NCBI GenBank assembly: GCA_026874595.1
Contig: CM049306.1
Coordinates: forward strand, 6,030,019-6,094,018
Source of the DNA: Sipunculus nudus
Lineage: Eukaryota; Annelida; Sipuncula; Golfingiida; Sipunculidae
Reading direction: 5' to 3'
Length of the DNA: 64,000 nt
Part shown: piece by piece, positions 1-12,326 of the stretch
How positions within the stretch are numbered: position 1 is the first letter of the stretch
How the letters are laid out: the number at the start of each line of letters is the position of its first letter
The notes under the pieces: model-generated
What the model was told of the DNA's origin: nothing
What the model saw: only the letters and a program-made list of their open reading frames with translations
The model's database searches: none
Position numbers and translations under genes: made by a program

Positions 1-1079
1 GAGAACGGGTGTCGCATGTATAATATATAATCAGACCAACGAGAACGGGCGTCGCATGTATAAAATATAATAAGACCAACGAGAACGGGCGTCGCATGTA
101 TAAAATATAATCAGACCAACGAGAACGGGCGTCGCATGTATAAAATATAATCAGACCAACGAGAACGGGCGTCGCATGTATAAAATATAATCAGACCAAC
201 GAGAACGGCCGTCGCATGTATAAAATATAATCAGACCAACGAGAACGGGCGTCGCATGTATAAAATATAATCAGACCAACGAGAACGGGCGTCGCATGTA
301 TAAAATATAATCAGACCAACGAGAACGGGCGTCGCATGTATAAAATATAATCAGACCAACCAGAGCGGTAGTCGCATGTATAAAATATAATCAGACCAAC
401 CAGAGCGGGTGTCGCATGTATAAAATATAATCAGACCAACGAGAACGAGTGTCGCATGTATAAAATATAATCAGACCAACCAGAGCGGGTGTCGCATGTA
501 TAAAATATAATCAGACCAACCAGAGCGGGCGTCGCATGTATAAAATATAATCAGACCAACCAGAGCGGGCGTCGCATGTATAAAATATAATCAGACCAAC
601 CAGAGCGGGCGTCGCATGTATAAAATATAATCAGACCAAGGAGAGCGGGCGTCGCATGTATAAAATATAATCAGACCAACCAGAGCGGGCGTCGCATGTA
701 TAAAATATAATCAGACCAACCAGAGCGGTAGTCGCATGTATAAAAATAATCAGACCAACGAGAACGGGTGTCGCATGTATAAAATATAATCAGACCAACG
801 AGAACGGGTGTCGCATGTATAAAATATAATCAGACCAACCAGAGCGGGCGTCGCATGTATAAAATATAATCAGACCAACCAGAGCAGGCGTCGCATGTAT
901 AAAATATAATCAGACCAACGAGAGCGGGCGTCGCATGTATAAAATATAATCAGACCAACCAGAGCGGGCGTCGCATGTATAAAATATAATCAGACCAACC
1001 AGAGCGGTTGTCGCATGTATAAAATATAATCAGACCAACCAGAGCGGGAGTCGCATGTATAAAATATCATCAGACCAAC
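1..1079. repeat. Higher-order repeat block, copy 1 (satellite)
   Basis: This block of about 27 units recurs with the same order of variant units at 2840-3918, a constant offset of 2839 bp. Shared markers are the unit with TAATATATAA at the start, the AAGACCAAC unit, the GAACGAGTG unit, the CAAGGAGAGC unit, the 39-bp unit, and the AAAATATCAT unit at the end. By eye I find no difference between the copies. Confidence 0.93.
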
Positions 1080-2839
1080 GAGAACGGGCTTAGCATGTAT
1101 AAAATATAATCAGACCAACGAGAACGGGCGTCGCATGTATAAAATATAATCAGACCAACGAGAACGGGTGTCGCATGTATAAAATATAATCAGACCAACG
1201 AGAGCGGGTGTCGCATGTATAAAATATAATCAGACCAACCAGAGCGGGTGTCGCATGTATAAAATATAATCAGACCAACCAGAGCGGGCGTCGCATGTAT
1301 AAAATATAATCAGACCAACCAGAGCGGGCGTCGCATGTATAAAATATAATCAGACCAACCAAAGCGGGCGTCGCATGTATAAAATATAATCAGACCAACG
1401 ACAGCGGGTGTCGCATGTATAAAATATAATCAGACCAACGAGAGCGGGCGTCGCATGTATAAAATATAATCAGACCAACCAGAGCGGGCGTCGCATGTAT
1501 AAAATATAATCAGACCAACCAGAGCGGGCGTCGCATGTTTAAAATATTATCAGACCAACCAGAGCGGGCGTCGCATGTATAACATGTAATCAGACCAACG
1601 AGAGCGGGCTTCGCATGTATAAAATATAATCAGACCAACGAGAGCGGGCGTCGCATGTATAAAATATAATCAGACCAACGAGAGCGGGCGTCGCATGTAT
1701 AAAATATAATCAGACCAACGAGAGCGGGCGTCGCATGTATAAAATATAATCAGACCAACGAGAGCGGGCGTCGCATGTATAAAATATAATCAGACCAACG
1801 AGAGCGGGTGTCGCATGTATAAAATATAATCAGACCAACCAGAGCGGGCGTCGCATGTATAAAATATAATCAGACCAACGAGAACGGGTGTCGCATGTAT
1901 AAAATATAATCAGACCAACGAGAGCAGGCGTCGCATGTATAAAATATAATCAGACCAATGAGAGCGGGCGTCGCATGTATAAAATATAATCAGACCAACC
2001 AGAGCGGGCGTCGCATGTATAAAATATAATCAGACCAACGAGAGCGGGCGTCGCATGTATAAAATATAATCAGACCAACCAGAGCGGGTGTCGCATGTAT
2101 AAAATAAAATCAGACCAACCAGAGCGGGCGTCGCATGTATAAAATATAATCAGACCAACGACAGCGGGTGTCGCATGTATAAAATATAATCAGACCAACG
2201 AGAGCGGGCGTCGCATGTATAACATATAATCAGACCAACCAGAGCGGGCGTCGCATGTATAAAATATAATCAGACCAACCAGAGCGGGCGTCGCATGTAT
2301 AAAATATAATCAGACCAACGAGAACGGGTGTCGCATGTATAAAATATAATCAGACCAACGAGAGCGGGCGTCGCATGTATAAAATATAATCAGACCAACG
2401 AGAACGGGTGTCGCATGTATAAAATATAATAAGACCAACCAGAGCGGGCGTCGCATCTTTAAAATATAATCAGACCAACCAGAGCGGGCGTCGCATGTAT
2501 AAAATATAATCAGACCAACCAGAGCGGGCGTCGCATGTATAAAATATAATCAGATCAACGAGAGCGGGCGTCGCATGTATAAAATATAATCAGACCAACC
2601 AGAGCGGGCTTCGCATGTTTAAAATATAATCAGACCAACGAGAGCGGGCGTCGCATGTATAAAATATAATCAGACCAACGAGAGCGGGCGTCGCAAGTAT
2701 AAAATATAATCAGACCAACGAGAGCGGGCGTCGCATGTATAAAATATAATCAGACTAACAAGAGCGGGCGTCGCATGTATAAAATATAATCAGACCAACA
2801 AGAGCGGGCGTCGCATGTATAAAATATAATCAGACCAAC

Positions 2840-3918
2840 GAGAACGGGTGTCGCATGTATAATATATAATCAGACCAACGAGAACGGGCGTCGCATGTAT
2901 AAAATATAATAAGACCAACGAGAACGGGCGTCGCATGTATAAAATATAATCAGACCAACGAGAACGGGCGTCGCATGTATAAAATATAATCAGACCAACG
3001 AGAACGGGCGTCGCATGTATAAAATATAATCAGACCAACGAGAACGGCCGTCGCATGTATAAAATATAATCAGACCAACGAGAACGGGCGTCGCATGTAT
3101 AAAATATAATCAGACCAACGAGAACGGGCGTCGCATGTATAAAATATAATCAGACCAACGAGAACGGGCGTCGCATGTATAAAATATAATCAGACCAACC
3201 AGAGCGGTAGTCGCATGTATAAAATATAATCAGACCAACCAGAGCGGGTGTCGCATGTATAAAATATAATCAGACCAACGAGAACGAGTGTCGCATGTAT
3301 AAAATATAATCAGACCAACCAGAGCGGGTGTCGCATGTATAAAATATAATCAGACCAACCAGAGCGGGCGTCGCATGTATAAAATATAATCAGACCAACC
3401 AGAGCGGGCGTCGCATGTATAAAATATAATCAGACCAACCAGAGCGGGCGTCGCATGTATAAAATATAATCAGACCAAGGAGAGCGGGCGTCGCATGTAT
3501 AAAATATAATCAGACCAACCAGAGCGGGCGTCGCATGTATAAAATATAATCAGACCAACCAGAGCGGTAGTCGCATGTATAAAAATAATCAGACCAACGA
3601 GAACGGGTGTCGCATGTATAAAATATAATCAGACCAACGAGAACGGGTGTCGCATGTATAAAATATAATCAGACCAACCAGAGCGGGCGTCGCATGTATA
3701 AAATATAATCAGACCAACCAGAGCAGGCGTCGCATGTATAAAATATAATCAGACCAACGAGAGCGGGCGTCGCATGTATAAAATATAATCAGACCAACCA
3801 GAGCGGGCGTCGCATGTATAAAATATAATCAGACCAACCAGAGCGGTTGTCGCATGTATAAAATATAATCAGACCAACCAGAGCGGGAGTCGCATGTATA
3901 AAATATCATCAGACCAAC
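2840..3918. repeat. Higher-order repeat block, copy 2 (satellite)
   Basis: Second copy of the block at 1-1079, with every marker unit at offset 2839, including the 39-bp unit at 3560. The copies part at 1080/3919, where the next units differ. A shorter related block near 5040-5340 repeats the CAAGGAGAGC, 39-bp and AGCAGGCG markers in the same order. Confidence 0.93.
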
Positions 3919-6545
3919 CAGAGCGGGCGTCGCATGTATAAAATATAATCAGACCAACCAGAGCGGGCGTCGCATGTATAAAATATAATCAGACCAACGA
4001 GAACGGGCGTCGCATGTATAAAATATAATCAGACCAACCAGAGCGGGCGTCGCATGTATAAAATATAATCAGACCAACCAGAGCGGGCGTCGCATGTATA
4101 AAATATAATCAGACCAACCAGAGCGGGCGTCGCATGTATAAAATATAATCAGACTAACGAGAGCGGGCGTCGCATGTATAAAATATAATCAGACCAACCA
4201 GAGCGGGCGTCGCATGTATAAAATATAATCAGACCAACCAGAGCGGGCGTCGCATCTATAAAATATAATCAGACCAACGAGAGCGGGCGTCGCATGTATA
4301 AAATATAATCAGACCAACGAGAACGGGCGTCGCATGTATAAAATATAATCAGACCAACGAGAACGGGCGTCGCATGTATAAAATATAATCAGACCAACGA
4401 GAACGGGCGTCGCATGTATAAAATATAATCAGACCAACGAGAACGGGCGTCGCATGTATAAAATATAATCAGACCAACGAGAACGGGCGTCGCATGTATA
4501 AAATATAATCAGACCAACGAGAACGGGCGTCGCATGTATAAAATATAATCAGACCAACGAGAACGGGCGTCGCATGTATAAAATATAATCAGACCAACGA
4601 GAACGGGCGTCGCATGTATAAAATATAATCAGACCAACCAGAGCGGGCGTCGCATGTATAAAATATAATCAGACCAACCAGAGCGGGCGTCGCATGTATA
4701 AAATATAATCAGACCAACGAGAACGGGCGTCGCATGTATAAAATATAATCAGACCAACGAGAACGGGTGTCGCATGTATAAAATATAATCAGACCAACGA
4801 GAACGGGTGTCGCATGTATAAAATATAATCAGACCAACGAGAACGGGTGTCGCATGTATAAAATATAATCAGACCAACGAGAGCGGGTGTCGCATGTATA
4901 AAATATAATCAGACCAACCAGAGCGGGTGTCGCATGTATAAAATATAATCAGACCAACCAGAGCGGGCGTCGCATGTATAAAATATAATCAGACCAACCA
5001 GAGCGGGTGTCGCATGTATAAAATATAATCAGACCAACCAGAGCGGGCGTCGCATGTATAAAATATAATCAGACCAAGGAGAGCGGGCGTCGCATGTATA
5101 AAATATAATCAGACCAAGGAGAGCGGGCGTCGCATGTATAAAATATAATCAGACCAACCAGAGCGGTAGTCGCATGTATAAAAATAATCAGACCAACGAG
5201 AACGGGTGTCGCATGTATAAAATATAATCAGACCAACGAGAACGGGTGTCGCATGTATAAAATATAATCAGACCAACCAGAGCGGGCGTCGCATGTATAA
5301 AATATAATCAGACCAACCAGAGCAGGCGTCGCATGTATAAAATATAATCAGACCAACCAGAGCGGGCGTCGCATGTATAAAATATAATCAGACCAACGAG
5401 AGCGGGCGTCGCATGTATAAAATATAATCAGACCAACGAGAACGGGCGTCGCATGTATAAAATATAATCAGACCAACGAAAACGGCTGTCGCATGTATAA
5501 AATATAATCAGACCAACGAGAACGGGTGTCGCATGTATAAAATATAATCAGACCAACCAGAGCGGGCGTCGCATGTATAAAATATAATCAGACCAACCAG
5601 AGCGGGCGTCGCATCTATAAAATATAATCAGACCAACGAGAGCGGACGTCGCATGTATAAAATATAATCAGACCAACGAGAACGGGCGTCGCATGTATAA
5701 AATATAATCAGACCAACGAGAACGGGCGTCGCATGTATAAAATATAATCAGACCAACGAGAACGGGCGTCGCATGTATAAAATATAATCAGACCAACGAG
5801 ACGGGCGTCGCATGTATAAAATATAATCAGACCAACGAGAACGGGCGTCGCATGTATAAAATATAATCAGACCAACGAGAACGGGCGTCGCATGTATAAA
5901 ATATAATCAGACCAACGGGAACGGGTGTCGCATGTATAAAATATAATCAGACCAACGGGAATGGGTGTCGCATGTATAAAATATAATCAGACCAACGAGA
6001 GCAGGTGTCGCATGTATAATATATAATCAGACCAACGAGAGCAGGTGTCGCATGTATAATATATAATCAGACCAATGAGAACGGGCGTCGCATGTATAAA
6101 ATATAATCAGACCAACGAGAACGGGTGTCGCATGTATAAAATATAATCAGACCAACGAGAACGGGCGTCGCATGCATAAAATATAATCAGACCAACGAGA
6201 ACGGGCGTCGCATGTATAAAATATAATCAGACCAACGAGAACGGGCGTCGCATGTATAAAATATAATCAGACCAACGAGAACGGGCGTCGCATGTATAAA
6301 ATATAATCAGACCAACGAGAGCAGGTGTCGCATGAATAAAATATAATCAGACCAACGAGAACGGGCGACGCATGTATAAAATATAATCAGACCAACGAGA
6401 ACGGGTGTCGCATCTATAAAATATAAGCAGACCAACGAGAGCGGGTGTCGCATGTATAAAATATAAGCAGACCAACGAGAGCGGGCGTCGCATGTATAAA
6501 ATATAATCAGACCAACCAGAGCGGGCGTCGCGTGTAATAAATATG

Positions 6546-7266
6546 TAGCTTGATGATACCAAGTGATTCAATGCTCTCATTTTTCTTATCAATTTCTTCC
6601 TCTGTGCTCACTCTGTTAGTGTAGCCCAGAGAACCTTGCTATATAAAGTAGCGTTTAAAACAAGAGGAGTTCTTGGACCACTGCAGTGTATAACCGCTGT
6701 TGAGGAGCATTATCAGCAAGAGGTTATATTTATTTTACAATATTGCTTCAGAATGATAAAAAAATTGCTTCCAAACCTTAAATATCCCAGGAGGTTTGAG
6801 AAAGTGGATGTTCAGGAATATTTTGACAAATTCATTTAAAATAAAGCAAACTACTTCCACAATACAAATATATGTTTTTACAAAAATGTTTTATCTTCTT
6901 AAACAATGGTATCCTTCCTTTCCAGATCTACTTAATAACAGGTTACGGAAACTGGTGCACACATGATTTCTATGCCTAATAAGCATAACTATCTATATAA
7001 ATGTTACACATTCTAAGTGTATCGGAGCAAGATTAAATACACAAGTAGACATATATTTTGCGTGAAACTATATATGTAGAATAAATCTTACATAAATTTA
7101 ATAACTTCCATGCGCATAACTACATATTTCCAATATTTTATGGTAACAAGATGGCTGCATGTGCATGCCTGTTCGGATCACGTAAACTGACAGTTCCCGA
7201 GGGTTCAAATGGATTGAAATAAAAACAAAATCATAAATCTAAAAAGGCTTTATATCACTATCAATA
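6546..7266. other. Unique AT-rich stretch with one weak terminal-exon-like ORF
   Basis: No recognisable gene. One open frame, 6621-6839 on +, follows a pyrimidine-rich run ending in TTAG near 6619. It ends in TAA at 6837, with AATAAA directly after at 6840-6845. The encoded 67 or so residues match no family I recognise. It could be a decayed last exon or chance. Confidence 0.3.
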
Positions 7267-7629
7267 TCGTCCGGTTGCTGATTTAGGACATATATATTTA
7301 TCTCGAGATCTCGACATAACATCTCGAGATCTCGACATAAGCTTTTACCAAAAAAATATTTTGTTGCAGAAAAAAAAATTCCTCGAGATCCAGAGATGTA
7401 AGTCAAGATCTTGAGATCTCGAAAAAAGGACGATGCGTATATAGATCATGTCTTACGTACGTTGGCTGATTTAATAGACGTAAACCTAAACAAAGTTAGA
7501 GGGACCCAATCCGATAAATAACGTCTGTCAAATTCACATAAACCCTTGAACCTTTCATAAAAAATGAGCCAATCCCACGCGGTATAGGTGGTGCTTTTCG
7601 TTTATATCCACGTGTTTATAACATGGGTC

Positions 7630-7645
7630 GGGGGGGGGGGGGGGG
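7630..7645 (+). repeat. Poly(G) run of 16
   Basis: Uninterrupted G run after GGGTC. Such runs can form quadruplexes and are prone to length errors in assemblies. Confidence 0.95.
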
Positions 7646-8479
7646 CAAAATGGCCAAAGGTCGTAAACAAAACACTTCCGGCAAAGCCAGCTGCTTCAAT
7701 TCAGACAATACAGAGTTTTGTAAATGACAAAAAAATGCATTGCTTCTTTTGCTATCGAGAACATCAACTAGGGATCTTTCAATACCTCGGTTGCATTTTT
7801 TTCCTGTATGTTTATATTAGCTCAAGTACCTTGTGTACAAGTAGCCTATAGATAAAATGCTTATACATCAGTCAAAGGGGCGTTATAAGAACCTTTCCCA
7901 CAGGGATTACCTTCACTTCTTTAATATGTATATGCAGGGGTAGCCGGTATAACATAAATACGATAAATACAGCAGGCGAATAGTGGCTTTAAGACCAAAG
8001 CAGAAAGGTTGTAATGTGAGATGTTGTTATTAAGTGGCTTATCCAGAGGGGGTCGTTATTGGCCTTTTGAAGCCCCCCCCCCGACCCCCACCGGCGTACC
8101 CAACATAAACCACAGTAATAATTTTTATCATATTTCCATTTATTATTTTCATATGGCATAAAACAAAACATTGTTTCAATTAAAATAAAACAAGCGGGTT
8201 TCTATACAATGCATATTTCTGTTTGTAATTTTAAAAGAATGAGGTGGATGTATACCCACAATGCATGCATGCAAACCTTAACATTTCTATTTGAATAATT
8301 TCTCAGCAATGACTTCAATGATCAGAATATTTCAGTATCTTGAGGCTATAACATCTTCCTTATATGAATAATTAAATATTGAATTTTATATTGAACTTTT
8401 CTTCACCTCGCCTTATCTTAGGGGAAATACATCTTAAAATAGTTTAACTGAATTAAATTGTATTACCTTTTAATAAAAC

Positions 8480-8482
<3 letters not shown>

Positions 8483-8527
<45 letters not shown>
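8483..8527. repeat. (AT)n microsatellite
   Basis: About 22 AT repeats inside the candidate TIR element. The tyrosine/isoleucine-rich minus-strand frame across it is an artefact of the repeat. Confidence 0.97.
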
Positions 8528-8530
<3 letters not shown>

Positions 8531-8708
8531 CCAGTAGTAAGCAATTAAAACGTATCGTAAATTGTGATAAATTATTATTTTTCTGCATCCTAAATATTTG
8601 TTTTTAGCGAAATATAACTCGAGGTCTTGAAATATTATCTCTAGATATCGAGATGTTATCGCAAGATAACATTTTTTTCTGTGTCCTAAATCAGGCACCG
8701 TTCCATCG

Positions 8709-11580
8709 TTATCCATCGTTGAGATGAAAAGATGTCTTGACTCTATGAAATTGATTACAGGTTAAGGATAGAAGAGTTCATAGAAGTACGTTTTTCAAAC
8801 CTAACCAGTTTAATGTATATGTGATGACATTTTACTTTAACTAACATTAGTGAAATACATTTAATGACCTGATATATATATTTAAGCACATTTTAACCAT
8901 TTTTTATAGTAAATGTTATACAAATATCAGGTAAAAAAGGTAAAAAAAAATTGTAAATTATATCAAAGCAATACGATTTTGATTGACCTGGCGTGGTTGT
9001 TAAATGTGTTTCATGGCACATACACGGGGCCTGTATTTGATATTAGCATCTATAAGAAGAGTAAAATTACTTTTATTCGATGAAACCTACACAAATATTA
9101 TGCTGTTAAAGAATATTTTTATAACAACTGGCACTTATAACAACTGGCACTTATAAATGGCACTTTAACGTGGCTTGACACAAAAGGCCACTTTTTTTAA
9201 TAATGATAATTTCTTACAAATAAGGAAGTTGATAATAAATGATTTTTTTATAGGGACACCAAAAAAATGCGATACTCGGATACCCCAGGAGGAACAAACA
9301 TGCCCATGGGATAGTCTTCAATATCTATAAGATTTTACGTTTCCATTCTGCATAAATAAAATGCCACCATCACTGTCCGTGCGGCACATATGACGCATGC
9401 ATATATGGCTCCAGAAACGTTTACCATATTACAATTATTTTGCCACACTGAAATCTTACATACCAGAAATAGTTAAAAATCATACATGATACAGTAAGAT
9501 AACACACATATAACAAGTTAGTAAATCTTTTTCTCCTAAAGAATTATATTATTTCTAGCTATCTATTTGGCCTTTCATGAGGGTCTTTTTTTTCTTCTTT
9601 TTGTTGGATGGCCATCCAAAATCAGTAAACAGTCGAAAAAAAGCAAAGTAAAAGATTCTCTTGAAAGCACTCGTTATTTTACTTAAGTTACAGTTGTAAG
9701 TGTTGTTTCACCGCAATTACAAGTTTAAAGATCTAGTTCGCATGTTGCTGCTTTTTCTTTTTTAGTTTCATCGCCACCATCGTGTTTTTGGCGCCAAAAC
9801 AAATATTCCTCACGTAAGACGTGGTAGCACCCGCTTCATTCATGGTCTATGGACCAGACCGGGTAAAAGCTTTATTTTCATCCATTAAATGATGTTTTTA
9901 AATATTTACAGACGACATTTTGGATTTTGGCGACCCAATATTGCCCGAAGTAGACAAGGTGGCATTATACCTTGAAATAAGACATATGGACTACCCTTTA
10001 TCATATTTTGCAATAAATTTGTAATCATACCAAATGTCACACCTATGTCTGCTATCTCCTTGACTTCTGTCACCGCCTGGCAAACTGCTTCGTCACATTC
10101 TATATGTTAGACAAATGAATAAGCTGATTCGTTTGTAGCGTAATCAATACAAAAAGCAAATTATTCTTAACACTGCACTAAAGAAACATAACACGATGAT
10201 CCAAACTCTTAGTGTCTCTTCTTTTATCATGTGAGATATAGCGTAACAAAATAATTAAATATCTCAGTAAAGATATTTTTTTCAGGGTTTTATAGTGGTA
10301 TCAAAAATCTTAGTCATATTAGGTATCTTAATCATATAATAATATATCTGGGTTGCATCTTATAATGTATCATACATTATTACATATCCTGTCTTTATAA
10401 GACTGTTGTGCTGTTACCATTTGCGTGGCTTGATTACATATCAAATATATCTTAACTTTAATTACTGTATATAAGATAAGACCAAATGATGACCAGGAGC
10501 TGCTAAGAAAAATAATAGCACGGAATATAACTGAAATTAATACTGTATAAAGATATGCTTCGTGCTACTTTTTTTTATGAAGAACCTATTTGAAATATCC
10601 TTTGGTTACACAAAAACACACAATTAATTATAACAGAATCACCCTACGTGTGACCTCACGTTATGTAATCTGAGGGGGTTCAGGAAGCGGGGGAACCTGA
10701 GAACACCACCGACCCCGGAAAAAGCGTTTTATCTCTATTCAGGCCCCATATAAAGTGGATACCATTGCGCACATATATTTATCCTTCCTGTCAGCTGTCA
10801 ATTATCCATGTACATCATCTTTAGCGGTAAATAAAAAAAGGTAATTTCACCGGATAGCTTCATAGGTTCATCCCAGAGGCCGTGGATCATTTTTATTTAC
10901 CGAAGCCTATCTGAAAGCTATCCGGTAACCATATAGTTTACCTCAGGTATGAACCAAAACCCGGGTGAATGTCATGTTTGTACATATATTATAGCCATTT
11001 TTGTGAGGGGGAGGACAGGCCTGCTTACGAGTGTGTTCCTTGATGTGGTGTTGTGAAAATAGCGGCATCTCAGCCTAAAAGGTTTCTAAATTATATGATA
11101 TGTAGCCATGGATGTAACATGTGTCCCCAGGAGGACACAGTGTCGAGGATTTACGAAACGCTAACTTACTCTCAGCCATAAATTACATGCTAGCCCAGAC
11201 ACAAAGTCTCCTGAAACCCTATTATTTTTTAAAACAATTTTTGCCGAGCGTTTTCATGTTACTTTCCAAATTTAGTGACGCCACGACTCCGTAAAGGTTA
11301 ATACGGCTACATGATGTTTTGCAAGTACCAAAGCGGTACCTAATCTTACAGTTATGACAGGCACGCTCCCAAGGCATTCACAGAAACTTACATCCCAGGA
11401 TACACCACACCTTAACCAAAGCTGGCTCCCAATAGATATCTCCAAGACTATTTCTACTAACAAATGTCATTACAGGAGGCAGTCACTTCTAAATTTCTGG
11501 GTAACAGATATATTAATTTCCTCATGGGAATCCAAATAGGTTCAAGACGGTAAATACCTGTTGCCACAAGGGAACATAGT
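8709..11580. other. Unique AT-rich stretch, no supported gene
   Basis: No gene, tRNA or repeat array seen. Small items are a 17-bp direct duplication (ATAACAACTGGCACTT) near 9121-9155, an exon-like 48-bp stretch at 9766-9813, and the interleaved inverted repeat at 10825-10926, listed separately. ORFs at 11272-11720 are short, overlap on both strands and resemble nothing known. Confidence 0.6.
10825..10926. repeat. Two perfect inverted repeats in interleaved (A-B-A'-B') order
   Basis: Arm A, CGGTAAATAAAAA at 10825-10837, is the exact reverse complement of 10890-10902. Arm B, ACCGGATAGCTT at 10849-10860, is the exact reverse complement of 10915-10926. Because B starts before A' begins, the stems cross, which is the topology of a pseudoknot, not of a simple hairpin. 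A weaker third pairing (ATAGG with CCTAT) lies inside the B stem. This may be a rearranged MITE remnant or a structured RNA; the sequence alone does not decide. Confidence 0.75.
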
Positions 11581-11588
11581 TTTATAGA

Positions 11589-12326
11589 ATATATATGTGT
11601 GTGTGTGTGTGTGTGTGCGTGTGTGTCAAGGCCAAGATCCCGAAATTCGTCCGGCCTGTTCCTCGATCGCGATCTAATCCACACTGAATTCCGATTGTGG
11701 TTAAGGCCGGACTGGACCAATCACCGATAGGGCTACACCAATGCCCGGTTGATCCAAATCCTTATCGTGATTCTGTCCAGTGCAGACCCCGAAGGGGATC
11801 TGCTCTAGACCAAATCTTGATTTAGACTGCATAGAAAAAAAACTGAATCATGCCTCCAGCACATACTAATGATAGAATTAAGGAAAATTTCACCCGGGTT
11901 TAGAATACTCATAAACGTGAATCTGTAATTTTATCATGAAAACATTAAATAATGTCTGTACAACTTCTAATACATAAAGTAAGTTGAACCAAGAGAGTAC
12001 CATATAAACATGGGCAACTGATAATAAATAAAATCATCAACTGAAAGGTATCTTCATAATTCATTTAAAGTTTCTTCAACAAAATTTATATTATAACGAC
12101 AAATGGTAAATACAGTATCCTAAACCTATGTACATTTTATTTATCTTAAACTAAGAAAATGAAATATTTCTGAATGTAAGGAATGGTGGCCACAACCTTG
12201 ATTTAGAAGTCATTTTCTTTGTAATTCATTTAAGATCGGGATTTGGGCTGGACTGAATCCGGTCCATTGGTCTGGACTAATCACCAGATCGGGATCTGGG
12301 TATTGACACACACACACACACACACA
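11589..12326. mobile_element. Inverted-repeat element bounded by (TG)n and (CA)n tracts
   Basis: On the left, a TG run at 11589-11627 leads into GTGTGTCAAGGCCAAGATCC. On the right, a CA run at 12306-12326, read on the minus strand, leads into GTGTGTCAATACCCAGATCC. The ends therefore match for about 22 bp with a few differences. Inside each end lie further related words such as CCAGATCGGGATC, TGGACCAATCACC and GGTCTGGACTAATCACC. No ORF of note. A non-autonomous DNA element or an inverted duplication of a microsatellite-associated repeat are both possible. Confidence 0.45.

Larger units (their letters stand above)
1..6545. repeat. 40-bp satellite array (about 163 units), running off the left edge
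   Basis: Head-to-tail units of 40 bp fill this stretch. A typical unit opens GAGAACGGGCGTCGCATGTA and closes with an AT-rich half, TAAAATATAATCAGACCAAC. Two main variants alternate, opening GAGAACGGG or CAGAGCGGG, with a GAGAGCGGG intermediate. A few units are 39 bp: those near 721, 3560 and 5160 (one A lost in the AT-rich half) and one near 5791. Units decay over the last 150 bp, as expected at an array edge. The array is already in progress at base 1, so its true length is unknown. Open frames on the minus strand here arise only from diverged units; the usual unit puts a TGA in the cycling frame, so no protein is implied. Function unknown. Confidence 0.98.
7267..8708. mobile_element. Candidate non-autonomous DNA element with inverted ends rich in CTCGAGATCTCGA
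   Basis: The left end contains CTGATTTAGGACA at about 7277-7289, then two 21-bp units built on the palindrome TCGAGATCTCGA (7303-7314 and 7324-7335). The right end, read on the minus strand, has the same CTGATTTAGGACA at about 8681-8693. It is followed by diverged ATCTCGATATCTAGAGAT sequence and an A-rich run. Similarity between the two ends continues inward for roughly 120 bp with gaps. No transposase is present and I cannot define a target duplication, so this is an inferred TIR element; a pair of independent inverted insertions is the alternative. The middle holds a 16-G run and an (AT)n tract. Confidence 0.5.

Noticed and set aside
6347-6592. 81-codon minus-strand ORF with repeated WSDYILYMRR
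   Set aside because: It is the 40-bp satellite read through all three phases where diverged units have lost the usual TGA; not a protein.
8653-8672. ATGTTATC-GCAA-GATAACAT hairpin with a GNRA-type loop
   Set aside because: Eight base pairs in AT-rich DNA inside a repeat end; no sign that it is transcribed.
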